From positions 17,076-81,075 of the forward strand of contig NZ_QKYN01000038.1 in the NCBI RefSeq assembly GCF_003258295.1: a DNA stretch of 64,000 nucleotides, read 5' to 3'. Within the stretch, counting starts at the first letter, position 1. Each line of letters opens with the position of its first letter. The position numbers were made by a program, and so were the translations under genes. Below are positions 16,573 through 25,590 of the stretch, piece by piece. A model generated the notes under the pieces. That model had not been told where the DNA came from, did not search any database, and was given only the letters and a program-made list of their open reading frames with translations. This stretch comes from Streptacidiphilus pinicola. GTDB lineage: Bacteria; Actinomycetota; Actinomycetes; Streptomycetales; Streptomycetaceae.

Positions 16573-17565
16573 GTGAGTGAGACTGCGCCCCCGCCTGCGG
16601 GCTGGTACCCGGACCCCAAGCCCGCGAACTCGGACAATCCGGGCGAACGCTGGTGGAACGGATCCGAGTGGACCGTGAGCACCCGTGCCGAAGACACCCC
16701 GGTGTTCATCTCCGGCGAGCCCCCGGCCGCCGCCCGTGGCGCGCGCCGCCCCGGCCCGCTGCTGGTGGGCGCGGTCGCGGCGGTCGTCGGCCTCGGCGTC
16801 GGGTCGCTGGTCACCTACTTCGCCATGGACGGCAACAGCCAGAGCACCTCGGCGGCGAGCAGCAGCCCGTTCGCGGGCGGCGGTCAGAACGGCGGCGGTC
16901 AGAACGGCGGCGAGGGTCTGAACCCCTTCGGCGGCAACGGCGGTCAGAGCGGCGGTAGCAACGGCGGCAGCAACGGCGGCCAGAGTGGCGGCGGCAACGG
17001 CGGCTCGGGCTCCAACCTCGCGGTGGACGTCGTCGACGGCGTCAGCGTCCCGCTGCCCAGCGGCTGGACCGGCGGCACCACGACCGACGGCCACGCCTCC
17101 GGCTCCTTCGGCAGCTACAAGTGCGCGGGCAGCGGTGGCAGTTCCTCCAACACCTGCTCCTACGCCGGGGCCGACACGTCCACCCTGAAGACCCCCGTCA
17201 GCACCGGCGTCCAGGCGGCCGCGGAGCAGGACATCGCCGCGGCGGTCAAGGAGTCCTACGGCGACGTGACGGGCCACCAGGTCCTGCAGGAGAAGGCCGT
17301 CACCGTCGCGGGCCGCTCCGGCTACCTGGTGCGCTGGCAGGTGGACGCCAAGGTCGGCAACAACGGCACGGTCGAGACGGTCGTCTTCCCGAACAAGGCC
17401 GGCGACAAGCTGGTCGCCCTCCACCTCGGCTTCGACGTCACCGGCAAGGCGCCGAGCGTCTCGGTGATGGACCAGATCGTCTCCGGCGTCACCGACTTCT
17501 CCGGCGGCTCGCTGAGTGGCGGCAGCAGCGGCGGCAGCGGCGGTCAGGCCCCGGGCACGAGCTGA
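16573..17565 (+). CDS. DUF2510 membrane-anchored protein with Gly/Asn-rich linker
   Basis: 330 residues from GTG 16573 (VSETAPPPAGWYPDP); a -10-like TACGGT ending at 16565 places a transcription start near this codon, so the mRNA may be leaderless. An in-frame GTG at 16564 is the alternative. The N-terminus is the DUF2510 motif GWYPDP...ERWWNGSEWT, then one TM helix (about residues 60-80), a disordered Gly/Asn/Gln/Ser linker of about 60 residues, and an extracellular domain with paired cysteines (YKCAGSG and SNTCSYAG). No enzymatic motif. Such proteins are common in the Streptomyces envelope; role unknown. Confidence 0.72.
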   Translation: MSETAPPPAGWYPDPKPANSDNPGERWWNGSEWTVSTRAEDTPVFISGEPPAAARGARRPGPLLVGAVAAVVGLGVGSLVTYFAMDGNSQSTSAASSSPFAGGGQNGGGQNGGEGLNPFGGNGGQSGGSNGGSNGGQSGGGNGGSGSNLAVDVVDGVSVPLPSGWTGGTTTDGHASGSFGSYKCAGSGGSSSNTCSYAGADTSTLKTPVSTGVQAAAEQDIAAAVKESYGDVTGHQVLQEKAVTVAGRSGYLVRWQVDAKVGNNGTVETVVFPNKAGDKLVALHLGFDVTGKAPSVSVMDQIVSGVTDFSGGSLSGGSSGGSGGQAPGTS

Positions 17566-17714
17566 CGCTGCGGCCCCGGGCCAGGATGCGCCCGTCCCAA
17601 CGGTGCTTCGGGTCGTCGTGACGGTCGCCCCGCGGAACGGACGACGCCGGTGGTCACCACCCGGACAGCCCCGGCGGACTGGCAGACCACCAGGGGCGGC
17701 CGGAAGCTGACGTC

Positions 17715-18140
17715 ATGGCAACGACATCGAGCAACGAGGGGTCCGCTCCGTCGCGTCGAGGAGGCGGTTGGGCCGCCGGCGCCGCGGTCTTCGCGGGGGT
17801 GCTGCTGTTGATCAACGGCACCCTGGGCATCCTGCAGGGCGCGAGTGCCGTGTCGAAGGACAAGATCTACATCGCCACCGCCCGCTATGTGTACCAGTTC
17901 GATCTGACGGGCTGGGGATGGGTTCAGATCGCTCTCGGCGCCGTCGCCATCGTGGTCGGCGTGGGTCTGCTGGCCGATCAGACGTGGGCCCGCTGGGCCG
18001 GCATCGTCGTCGCCGCCCTGAGTCTCGTCGGGCAGTTCCTGTGGCTTCCCTACTACCCGTTCTGGGCCATCGTCGTGATGGCGATCGACCTCTTCGTCAT
18101 CTGGGGCCTGACCCGGCCCAGCATGGTGCGGGACCACTGA
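17715..18140 (+). CDS. Four-TM integral membrane protein (DUF7144-like)
   Basis: 141 residues. After a basic, disordered N-terminus, four hydrophobic helices can be seen at about 19-41, 66-86, 91-110 and 114-133, with an outer loop containing ATARYVYQFDLTGWGW. This is the pattern of a small actinobacterial membrane family that I recall as DUF7144. No catalytic residues. The upstream region 17566-17714 has no clear terminator or promoter. Confidence 0.7.
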   Translation: MATTSSNEGSAPSRRGGGWAAGAAVFAGVLLLINGTLGILQGASAVSKDKIYIATARYVYQFDLTGWGWVQIALGAVAIVVGVGLLADQTWARWAGIVVAALSLVGQFLWLPYYPFWAIVVMAIDLFVIWGLTRPSMVRDH

Positions 18141-18170
18141 CGCGGCGCCCCGTGGTCAGGGCACGTCGCG

Positions 18171-18185
18171 TAGGCTCGCGGGGTG
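18171..18185 (+). promoter_or_regulatory. -10 box of a probable leaderless transcript (SseB-like gene)
   Basis: TAGGCT at 18171-18176 is followed six bases later by GTG 18183, which is the only reasonable start of the next gene. That spacing puts the transcription start at the start codon itself, a common arrangement in Streptomyces. Confidence 0.6.
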
Positions 18186-18923
18186 GAGCGGAAGAACATC
18201 CCTGACCCGGGGTTCGCGGGTGACGACGGTTCGGCGGACCCTCAGTTGGCGGCGGCGCTCGCCGCGTACGCGGCGGAGCCCGTGCCGGAGAACGAGGAGC
18301 GGGTGCTCGCGCTGCTCGCCACCGCGCGGCTGATGGTCCCGATCGTCGCGGTCCTCGGCGAGGTCGAGACGGACGCGCACGGCCTGCGGCACGAGAAGAC
18401 CAGCGACATGGCCGTCCCGACCATCCAGGCTCCCGACGGCCGCAAGGGGCTACCCGCCTTCACCTCGCTGGCGTCCCTCGCGGCGTGGCGGGCCGATGCC
18501 CGCCCCGCCCCCGTGCCCGCGTCCCAGGCCGTCCAGGCGGCCTGGTCCGAGCACGCGGACGCGCTCCTGATCGACCTGGCTGGTCCGGTCTTCTACGAGC
18601 TCAGCGGCGCGGCGCTGCGCGCGGTCGCCGAGTCGCGGGCCCACGTCGGCGCGCTGCGCGACCCGGGGGTCGCGGACGAGCTCCGCGCCGTCCTGGGCAA
18701 ACACGAGGTCGTGCTCCGGGCGCACCTGCTCGCCAGCGAGCAGGCCGACGCCCAGCTGGTCCTCATCGTCGCGCCCGACACGGCGCCGGAGTCCCTCCGG
18801 GCTGTGGCGGCCTCCCTCAGCGAGAGTGAACTGCTGCGCATCCGCCTGGACCGCGGCCTCGACCTCGCCGTGGTCACCCCCGGCGGAAACGAGCCGGCGG
18901 ACCCCTTCTACGCACGCGCCTAG
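18183..18923 (+). CDS. SseB-family protein
   Basis: 246 residues from a leaderless GTG. The region EERVLALLATARLMVPIV and then KGLPAFTSLASLAAWR matches the SseB N-terminal domain, and the C-terminal part (ELLRIRLDRGLDLAVVTP) fits the family's end domain. SseB proteins are cytoplasmic and of unclear function in actinobacteria; the gene is conserved close upstream of infC in Streptomyces, as I remember it. No enzymatic residues are evident. Confidence 0.78.
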   Translation: MERKNIPDPGFAGDDGSADPQLAAALAAYAAEPVPENEERVLALLATARLMVPIVAVLGEVETDAHGLRHEKTSDMAVPTIQAPDGRKGLPAFTSLASLAAWRADARPAPVPASQAVQAAWSEHADALLIDLAGPVFYELSGAALRAVAESRAHVGALRDPGVADELRAVLGKHEVVLRAHLLASEQADAQLVLIVAPDTAPESLRAVAASLSESELLRIRLDRGLDLAVVTPGGNEPADPFYARA

Positions 18924-18936
18924 GGCCGGACAGGCC

Positions 18937-19827
18937 CTAGGGCTGCTCGCCGCACAGGCAGGCGACGCCGGTGTCGATCCACTCCCGGCCGGTCCAGGTC
19001 GGATGCCGTTCGACCAGGACCGCCCGCACCTCCTCGACGAGCGTCTCGCGGCTGCTCGCCGAGTCGCGGCGGGCCCAGGTCTCGTCGCGCAGTTCGCGCA
19101 GGTAGGCGAGGACGTCGGTGAGCACCTGCGTCCCGCCGGTGTCGCCGTGGCCCGGGACGACCGTCGCCGGCCCGGAAGCGACGAGGCGCTCCATCACCTC
19201 GATCCAGCGGAGGCCGCTCACGTCGGTGTCGTGCGGCGGGAACCAGGGGAAGATCGCGAACTGCCCGGTCTCGGCCAGATCCCCGGTGAACAGCACGTCG
19301 TCGTCGGGCACGGTGACCACCTGGTCGCCCTTGCTGTGCGCGCGGCCGACGGCCTGCAGCCGCACCACGCGGCCGCCGAGGTCGAGTGTGTGGGACTGCT
19401 CGTAGACGACGTCCGGCGTGGGGACCCGCGCGCCCTCCAGGCGGCGGGCGACGTTCTCGCCGAGGCCCCGGAACATGGCGAGGTAGCCGTCGCCCTTGGC
19501 GGCCAGATCCTCCGCCTGCGCCCGGTTGACCAGGTACGTCGCCTCGCCGGCGAAGACGTGGGTGCCCAGGGCGTGCTCGGGGTGGAAGTGCGTGGTGGTG
19601 ACGTACAGCCGCCTGCCGCGCGCGTGGTCGCGGGCGGCAGCCAGCACGTTCTCCGCGTTCTCCGGGCCCAGGCCGGTGTCGACGACCAGCACCGCCTGCG
19701 TGCCGCCGATGATCCCGATGTTCGGGACCAGTGGGGTGTTCCGATTGGGCACGACCAGCAGGTCGCGGGCGAGCTCCTGGGCGCCGTCGGTCCGGACGGC
19801 GGGGTCGGGCAGCTGAAGGTCGGTCAT
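18937..19827 (-). CDS. Metallo-beta-lactamase-fold hydrolase
   Basis: 296 residues from ATG 19825-19827. The metal motif appears as THFHPEHALG, a His-x-His-x-x-x-His variant in which Glu replaces the usual Asp; further ligands are in GRAHSKGDQ, LFTGDLAETG and VPGHGDTGG. That set resembles the soluble-quinoprotein-glucose-dehydrogenase-associated or lactonase-like MBL proteins. It is divergent from a LysR gene that probably controls it. The C-terminal DTGVACLCGEQ ends in two cysteines of unknown role. Substrate unknown. Confidence 0.82.
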   Translation of the reverse strand: MTDLQLPDPAVRTDGAQELARDLLVVPNRNTPLVPNIGIIGGTQAVLVVDTGLGPENAENVLAAARDHARGRRLYVTTTHFHPEHALGTHVFAGEATYLVNRAQAEDLAAKGDGYLAMFRGLGENVARRLEGARVPTPDVVYEQSHTLDLGGRVVRLQAVGRAHSKGDQVVTVPDDDVLFTGDLAETGQFAIFPWFPPHDTDVSGLRWIEVMERLVASGPATVVPGHGDTGGTQVLTDVLAYLRELRDETWARRDSASSRETLVEEVRAVLVERHPTWTGREWIDTGVACLCGEQP

Positions 19828-19913
19828 GGCGCGGGCTCCAGGGTTGGTGCGTGTCTGCCTCTCCACTGCACCGCCGCGCCGAGCCGGGCGTCCAATACCT
19901 CTTGAACGGGCCT

Positions 19914-19930
19914 GATACCGATCGGGTATC
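19914..19930. promoter_or_regulatory. LysR-type operator in the divergent promoter region
   Basis: GATACC-GATCG-GGTATC is a perfect interrupted palindrome that contains the LysR T-N11-A pattern. It lies 11 bases upstream of the lysR start and about 90 bases from the MBL gene start, so it is well placed for autoregulation and activation of the divergent gene. Confidence 0.65.
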
Positions 19931-19940
19931 GTCACAGGCG

Positions 19941-20825
19941 ATGGAGCTTCGCCTGCTGCGCTATTTCGTGGCCGTCGCCGAGGAGCGGCACTTCGGCCGG
20001 GCCGCGGCGCGGCTGCACATGACCCAGCCGCCGCTGACCAGGGCCGTCCAGCGGCTCGAGGCGGAGCTCGGCGTCACCCTGCTGGAGCGGTCCGCCGCCG
20101 GCGTCACGCCGACCGCGGCCGGAGCCGCCCTCCACGAGGAGGCGCGTGCCCTGCTGGCGCAGGCCGACCGGGCTCGTGCCCGGGTCGTCGCGGCGGCCGG
20201 CGCCGGGAGCCTCACCGTCGGCACCCTGGGCGACAGCGTGGAACGCGCCGGTGCGGGCGTCTCGCTGGCGGCCGCCTTCCGCCGGCACCACCCCGAGGTC
20301 GACGTCCGGGTGGTCGAGGCCGACCTCGCCGACCCCACCGCCGGCCTGGGCACCGGCCTGGTGGACGTGGCGGTGACCCGGGCGCCCTTCGACGAGACCG
20401 GGATCAGCACCCGGGTGATCCGCTCCGAGCCGGTCGGTGTGGTGCTGCGCGCCGACGATCCGCTGGCCGGGCGCGCGTCGCTCTCCCTGTCCGACCTCGA
20501 CGACCGCACCTGGTTCCGCTTCCCGGAGGGCACCGACCCGCTCTGGCGCGCCTACTGGAACGGCAGGAATCCCGGGGAGCCGCTGCGGGAGGGGCCGGTG
20601 GTCCGCACCGTCCACGAGTGCGTCCGGGAAGTGCTGTGGAACGGGACCGTGGGTCTGGCCCCGATCGCTCACCCGCCCGGGTCGCCGGGCCAGGACCTCC
20701 CCGAGGGCGTCACCGTCGTCCCGCTGGCCGACATGGCGCCGAGCCGTCTGGTGGTCGCGTGGCGCACCGGTGAGGCGAACCCCCTGATCCGCTCCTTCGT
20801 CGGGCTGGCCGGCCGTGCTCGCTAG
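19941..20825 (+). CDS. LysR-family transcriptional regulator
   Basis: 294 residues. The helix-turn-helix lies in residues 1-60 (ERHFGRAAARLHMTQPPLTRAVQRLE), typical of the benzoate/catechol-type LysR branch, followed by the two-lobed periplasmic-binding-like effector domain (TVGTLGDS; VTRAPFDETG). It shares an operator-bearing promoter region with the divergent MBL-fold gene. The effector cannot be deduced. The 3' end overlaps the convergent DUF1844 gene by four bases. Confidence 0.88.
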   Translation: MELRLLRYFVAVAEERHFGRAAARLHMTQPPLTRAVQRLEAELGVTLLERSAAGVTPTAAGAALHEEARALLAQADRARARVVAAAGAGSLTVGTLGDSVERAGAGVSLAAAFRRHHPEVDVRVVEADLADPTAGLGTGLVDVAVTRAPFDETGISTRVIRSEPVGVVLRADDPLAGRASLSLSDLDDRTWFRFPEGTDPLWRAYWNGRNPGEPLREGPVVRTVHECVREVLWNGTVGLAPIAHPPGSPGQDLPEGVTVVPLADMAPSRLVVAWRTGEANPLIRSFVGLAGRAR

Positions 20826-21184
20826 CCGTAGACGGGGCCGGTGAACTTCTCGCCCGGGCCGGTGCCCGGGGCGTCCGGGACGAGGGACGCCTCGCGGAAG
20901 GCCAGCTGGAGGGACTTGAGGCCGTCCCGCAGCGGCGCCGCGTGGAAGTTGCTGATCTCCGGGGCACCCGCCGTCACCAGGCCCGCCAGGGCCGTGATCA
21001 GCTTGCGGGCCTCGTCGAGATCCTTGTGCTGCTCCCCGCCCTCCGCGAGACCGAGGTTCACCGCGGCGGCGCTCATCAGGTGCACGGCCACGGTGGTGAT
21101 GACCTCCACCGCCGGCACGTCGGCGATGTCGCGGGTGAAATCGTCGAAGTCGGGGGACTCGGAGGAGGGGGTCGCGTCGCTCAT
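20822..21184 (-). CDS. DUF1844 protein
   Basis: 120 residues from ATG 21182-21184. The core VEVITTVAVHLMSAAAVNLGL, then DLDEARKLITALAGLV, is the DUF1844 signature. These small, mostly helical cytoplasmic proteins are found beside infC in actinobacteria; no function is established. Divergent from the infC leader. Confidence 0.82.
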   Translation of the reverse strand: MSDATPSSESPDFDDFTRDIADVPAVEVITTVAVHLMSAAAVNLGLAEGGEQHKDLDEARKLITALAGLVTAGAPEISNFHAAPLRDGLKSLQLAFREASLVPDAPGTGPGEKFTGPVYG

Positions 21185-21273
21185 GGGTCTCATTCCAGAA
21201 GAACTGATGTCTCCCCGCAGTCTGCCGGAACCACCCCCGCGAGCGGGAATTCTGCGGTATCGCCGGACGCTGC

Positions 21274-21279
21274 TATGCT
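21274..21279 (+). promoter_or_regulatory. Candidate -10 box of the infC-rpmI-rplT operon
   Basis: TATGCT at 21274-21279 is a near-consensus -10 hexamer, with TTCTGC 18 bases upstream as a weak -35. A start near 21286 would give a 5' leader of about 335 nt before infC. Confidence 0.5.
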
Positions 21280-21469
21280 TGCAGACTGAGACCGGCCAGG
21301 TACCGCTCTGCCGTCATGGCTGACGCAGTCCCGGCCCGCAAGTGGAGGCTCCGACTTCCCACCCGCAGCGACCTCACGGTCGTCGGGTCAAATGGTCCAG
21401 ACGAGGCGCTCCCGCCTGTAACTGTCCGAGGACAGGGTACGGAGGGACGTGTCGTCGGTTGTGCCATGG

Positions 21470-21501
21470 AGCTCCGCCTGCGCGTCATGCGGGGCTTTTT
21501 T
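21470..21501 (+). terminator. Intrinsic terminator inside the infC leader (attenuator)
   Basis: AGCTCCGC (21470-21477) pairs with GCGGGGCT (21489-21496) around an 11-base loop and is followed by six T residues to 21501. A true T-tract terminator is rare in this genome and it sits about 120 bases before infC, in the untranslated leader. A second stem follows at once (21502-21513 with 21529-21539, one bulge). This looks like premature-termination control of the operon, as L20 or IF3 leaders do in other phyla. The remaining leader 21185-21619 holds no gene. Confidence 0.65.
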
Positions 21502-21619
21502 CGTGCCCGCGGTGCACTCTCACCAGGTACCGCGGCACGAATGAAGCTCTGTGTGGCGGTACCCAGCCAGCGAACGCGGCTGCCGCCCGGCGGCCGCGGG
21601 GTGCAACCGAGGAGGATCC

Positions 21620-22366
21620 ATCAGCACCGAGCCCCGCATCAACGACCGGATTCGCGTCCCCGAGGTGCGACTCGTCGGTCCTAGCGGCGAGCAGGTCGGC
21701 ATCGTGCCGCTTGCCAAGGCGCTTGAGCTCGCGCAGGAGTACGACCTCGACCTGGTCGAGGTCGCCGCCACGGCACGCCCGCCGGTGTGCAAGCTCATGG
21801 ACTACGGCAAGTTCAAGTACGAGTCGGCCATGAAGGCCCGTGAGGCGCGCAAGAACCAGGCGCACACGGTGATCAAGGAGATGAAGCTCCGGCCGAAGAT
21901 CGACCCGCACGACTACGAGACCAAGAAGGGTCACGTCGTTCGGTTCCTCAAGCAGGGCGACAAGGTCAAGATCACGATCATGTTCCGTGGCCGTGAGCAG
22001 TCCCGCCCCGAGCTGGGCTTCCGGCTGCTGCAGCGCCTCGCGGAGGACGTGCAGGACCTCGGCTTCGTCGAGTCCTCGCCGAAGCAGGACGGCCGCAACA
22101 TGATCATGGTCCTCGGGCCCCACAAGAAGAAGACCGAGGCCATGGCCGAGGCCCGCGAGGCCCAGGCCGCGCGCAAGGCCGCCGCCCAGGCCGGTGTCAC
22201 CCCGCGTCGTCAGGGTGGCGCGGACGACGTGGACGAGGTCGACGAGATCGACGCCGTCGAGGAGACCACGGAGGCCGTCGAGGCCGCCGAGCAGCAGCCC
22301 GAGGCTGTTGCCGAGGTCGAGGTCGAGGCGCCGGTCGAGGCCGGCACGGAGGCCGCGGCCGGCTGA
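21620..22366 (+). CDS. infC: Translation initiation factor IF-3
   Basis: 248 residues. The start is ATC at 21620-21622: AGGAGG ends four bases before it, and the protein then reads [19 protein letters not shown] exactly as IF-3 proteins begin; no ATG or GTG is near in frame. A rare AUU/AUC start is a known IF-3 hallmark that lets IF-3 repress its own synthesis by discriminating against non-AUG starts. N-domain about 1-75, C-domain about 80-165 ([16 protein letters not shown]). A long acidic tail (about 190-248) is extra compared with the usual 180 residues. First gene of the operon with rpmI and rplT. Confidence 0.95.
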   Translation: MSTEPRINDRIRVPEVRLVGPSGEQVGIVPLAKALELAQEYDLDLVEVAATARPPVCKLMDYGKFKYESAMKAREARKNQAHTVIKEMKLRPKIDPHDYETKKGHVVRFLKQGDKVKITIMFRGREQSRPELGFRLLQRLAEDVQDLGFVESSPKQDGRNMIMVLGPHKKKTEAMAEAREAQAARKAAAQAGVTPRRQGGADDVDEVDEIDAVEETTEAVEAAEQQPEAVAEVEVEAPVEAGTEAAAG

Positions 22367-22498
22367 TCGCCGGACGCGCCTAGCACCACCCCGGCTCCCG
22401 GGTGACCACCCGGGAGTCCTGTCAGAAACGAAGCGCTCCCGCTCGGCCCGCCGTAAGGCGGACGGGCGGGAGCGGACCGACGAGGAGAGTACGGCGAC

Positions 22499-22693
22499 AT
22501 GCCGAAGAACAAGACGCACTCCGGTGCCAGCAAGCGCTTCAAGCTCACCGGCTCCGGCAAGGTGCTGCGCCAGCGCGCCGGTCGCCGTCACCTGCTCGAG
22601 CACAAGTCGTCGACGCTGACCCGCCGTCTGGCCGGCACCGTCGAGGCTGCCCCCGCCGACGCGAAGAAGATCAAGAAGCTTCTCGGCAAGTGA
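22499..22693 (+). CDS. rpmI: Ribosomal protein bL35
   Basis: 64 residues, starting [15 protein letters not shown] with GAGGAG upstream. The whole length fits bL35: basic, with [16 protein letters not shown] in the middle. It lies between infC (132 bp upstream) and rplT (92 bp downstream) in the conserved order. The upstream gap contains the hairpin GCTCCCGCTCGGCCCGCC..., probably a processing or regulatory stem. Confidence 0.97.
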   Translation: MPKNKTHSGASKRFKLTGSGKVLRQRAGRRHLLEHKSSTLTRRLAGTVEAAPADAKKIKKLLGK

Positions 22694-22785
22694 TCGCTGC
22701 CCTTCGGGGCTCGCCGATCCTTTCGACCACATCAGTAAACCGGACCGTGTGACAACGCCCGCGGTCCCTTTGAAGGAGTAATAAC

Positions 22786-23178
22786 GTGGCACGCGTCAAG
22801 CGGGCAGTGAACGCCCACAAGAAGCGCCGGGTCATCCTGGAGATGGCGAGCGGCTACCGTGGCCAGCGCTCGCGCCTGTACCGCAAGGCGAAGGAGCAGG
22901 TCACCCACTCGTTCGTCTACAACTACAACGACCGCAAGAAGCGCAAGGGCGACTTCCGTCAGCTCTGGATCCAGCGCATCAACGCGGCCGCCCGCGCGAA
23001 CGGCATGACCTACAACCGCCTGATCCAGGGCCTGAAGGCTGCCAACATCGAGATCGACCGCAAGATGCTGGCCGAGCTCGCCGTCAACGACTCCGCCGCG
23101 TTCGAGGCGCTGGTCGAGGCCGCCCGCAAGGCGCTGCCGGCCGACGTCAACGCGCCGAAGGCCGACGCCGCCGCCTGA
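22786..23178 (+). CDS. rplT: Ribosomal protein bL20
   Basis: 130 residues from GTG 22786 with AAGGAG at 7 bases. The N-terminal basic extension ([14 protein letters not shown]) that threads into 23S rRNA and the globular C-domain ([17 protein letters not shown]) are intact. In several bacteria bL20 controls its own operon through leader RNA; the leader terminator before infC could serve that role here, but no bL20-binding mimic is evident. Confidence 0.97.
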   Translation: MARVKRAVNAHKKRRVILEMASGYRGQRSRLYRKAKEQVTHSFVYNYNDRKKRKGDFRQLWIQRINAAARANGMTYNRLIQGLKAANIEIDRKMLAELAVNDSAAFEALVEAARKALPADVNAPKADAAA

Positions 23179-23228
23179 GCTGCCACCGCGTAGCGCAGTA
23201 GCACCTCCCACCCGCAGGGTGGAAGCAA

Positions 23229-23263
23229 CCGGGCCCGCAGGGGGTGACCCCCTGCGGGCCCGG
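23229..23263 (+). terminator. 16-bp terminator after rplT
   Basis: The arm at 23229-23244 (CCGGGCCCGCAGGGGG) pairs perfectly with 23248-23263 around a TGA loop, 51 bases after the rplT stop. This ends the infC-rpmI-rplT operon. Confidence 0.85.
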
Positions 23264-23298
23264 CTCGTTCTATGGCCGACCTCCCACGCCCTGGAGTG

Positions 23299-24177
<879 letters not shown>

Positions 24178-24242
24178 CTGCCGCGGGTAGGGCCGTCTTC
24201 GCTAGGGTGGCCACTCCGGGGGTCGGGGGAGGAGGCGAGACG

Positions 24243-25367
24243 ATGGCCGGTCAGTTTCCGCGACAGCGCGTCGCGTCCGTCGCGTCCGCCACGCCCGCTC
24301 ACGGCTCGCTGGATCCGGAGGAGCTCCCCGACGGTCTGCTGATCGCCGACGAGACCGGCCAGGTGATCGTCTTCAACCGCGCCGCGGCCCGCGTCACCGG
24401 CCTCGCCCCCACCGCCGTGCTCGGCCGCCCGCTGGACGAGGCGCTGCCGCTGGAGGACTTGGAGGGCCGCCGCTGGTGGCAGCTCACCGACCCCTACGGC
24501 GGCCTCGACATCCGCACCCGCCAGCCCGAGCGCAACCTGCTGCTGCCCGGCCCCGGCGGCCGCGAGGTCCTCGTCTCCGCCCGCTACGTGCGCGAGGGGC
24601 GCGGCCCCGTACAACGCGTCGTCGTCGCGCTCCGCGGCACGGAGGCGCGGCGGCGCACCGAACGCAGCCACGCCGAGCTGATCGCCACCGTCGCGCACGA
24701 GCTGCGCTCACCGCTGACCAGCGTCAAGGGCTTCACCGCGACCCTGCTGCAGAAGTGGGAGCGGTTCACCGAGGACCAGAAGAAGCTGATGCTGGAGACG
24801 GTCGACGCCGACGCGAACCGGGTCACCCGGCTGATCGCCGAGCTGCTCGACATCTCCCGGATCGACTCCGGCCGCCTTGAGGTGCGCCGCCAGCCGATCC
24901 GGCTGGACGCCGCGGTGCGGCGCCACGTCGAGGGTCTGGTCGCCGCGGGCGTTCCGGAGGAACGTTTCGAGGTGCGCGTCTGCGAGCCGCTGCCGCAGTT
25001 GTGGGCGGACGCCGACAAGATCGACCAGGTGCTGGGCAATCTCCTCGAAAATGCGGTGCGGCACGGTGAGGGCACTGTCACCATCGACGTGGAACCGGCG
25101 AAGTCGGAGGAGGCTTCCGGCCGGGTGCGCGAAGGGACGGCGGTGACGGTGAGCGACCAGGGGCCCGGTATCCCCGAGGAGTCGATCCCGCGCGTCTTCA
25201 CCCGCTTCTGGCGCGGCAGCAAGCGCGGCGGCACGGGTCTGGGCCTCTACATCGTCAAGGGCATCGTCGAAGCGCACAGCGGCACGATCCGCGTCGACCG
25301 CGGCCCCGAGGGCGGCGCGAGTTTCCGATTTACCCTGCCGCCCGGGATTCCCGAGGTTCTTGCCTAA
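24243..25367 (+). CDS. Sensor histidine kinase, orphan, cytoplasmic PAS-HisKA-HATPase
   Basis: 374 residues from ATG 24243 with GGAGGCGAG upstream. Domains: PAS about 25-130 (LPDGLLIADETGQVIVFNRAA), HisKA with phospho-His152 in VAHELRSPLT, then HATPase_c with N-box NLLENAVRHG, G1 DQGPGIP, and G2 GGTGLGLY. There is no TM segment and no response regulator beside it, so it is an orphan cytosolic sensor. It lies between the rRNA methyltransferase and pheS, a position I recall as conserved. The signal sensed is unknown. Confidence 0.88.
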   Translation: MAGQFPRQRVASVASATPAHGSLDPEELPDGLLIADETGQVIVFNRAAARVTGLAPTAVLGRPLDEALPLEDLEGRRWWQLTDPYGGLDIRTRQPERNLLLPGPGGREVLVSARYVREGRGPVQRVVVALRGTEARRRTERSHAELIATVAHELRSPLTSVKGFTATLLQKWERFTEDQKKLMLETVDADANRVTRLIAELLDISRIDSGRLEVRRQPIRLDAAVRRHVEGLVAAGVPEERFEVRVCEPLPQLWADADKIDQVLGNLLENAVRHGEGTVTIDVEPAKSEEASGRVREGTAVTVSDQGPGIPEESIPRVFTRFWRGSKRGGTGLGLYIVKGIVEAHSGTIRVDRGPEGGASFRFTLPPGIPEVLA

Positions 25368-25394
25368 TTCCCTCGCTTCAGTGGCAGCACGCCA

Positions 25395-25494
25395 GGGGCG
25401 CGGGGAACTGCGCGAGAACCACTGATGAGCGGATGGCCCTGCTCGTTCGGTGCTCCGCCCCCCGGGTGGCCTGTCGCGCAGTTCCCCGCGCCCC
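25395..25494. repeat. Dispersed inverted repeat, copy 1 (full length)
   Basis: Perfect 21-bp arms at 25395-25415 (GGGGCGCGGGGAACTG...) and 25474-25494 enclose 58 bases. Such GGGGCGCGGGGAACTGCGCG repeats are common between Streptomyces genes. A second, shorter copy is at 42931-43005. It lies between the kinase and pheS and could end kinase transcription. Confidence 0.8.
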
Positions 25495-25544
25495 AGCATG
25501 TGCATGGTGCCCGGACTGCGAAAAGGAACCGTCCCCGAACCCAT

Positions 25545-25550
25545 TAGACT
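25545..25550 (+). promoter_or_regulatory. Candidate -10 box of pheST
   Basis: TAGACT, 40 bases before the pheS ATG; a start near 25557 would give a 34-nt leader. No clear -35 and no T-box-like leader are seen. Confidence 0.4.
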
Positions 25551-25590
25551 CGGCCATTGGCCGCGCGTTGCCGCAAACGGGAAGAGAGAG

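Noticed and set aside
16867..17010. Gly/Asn-rich repeated DNA as a CRISPR-like or mobile repeat
   Set aside because: It is low-complexity coding sequence for a flexible linker in a DUF2510 protein.
25495..25590. T-box leader before pheST
   Set aside because: Too short, and no T-box sequence is present.
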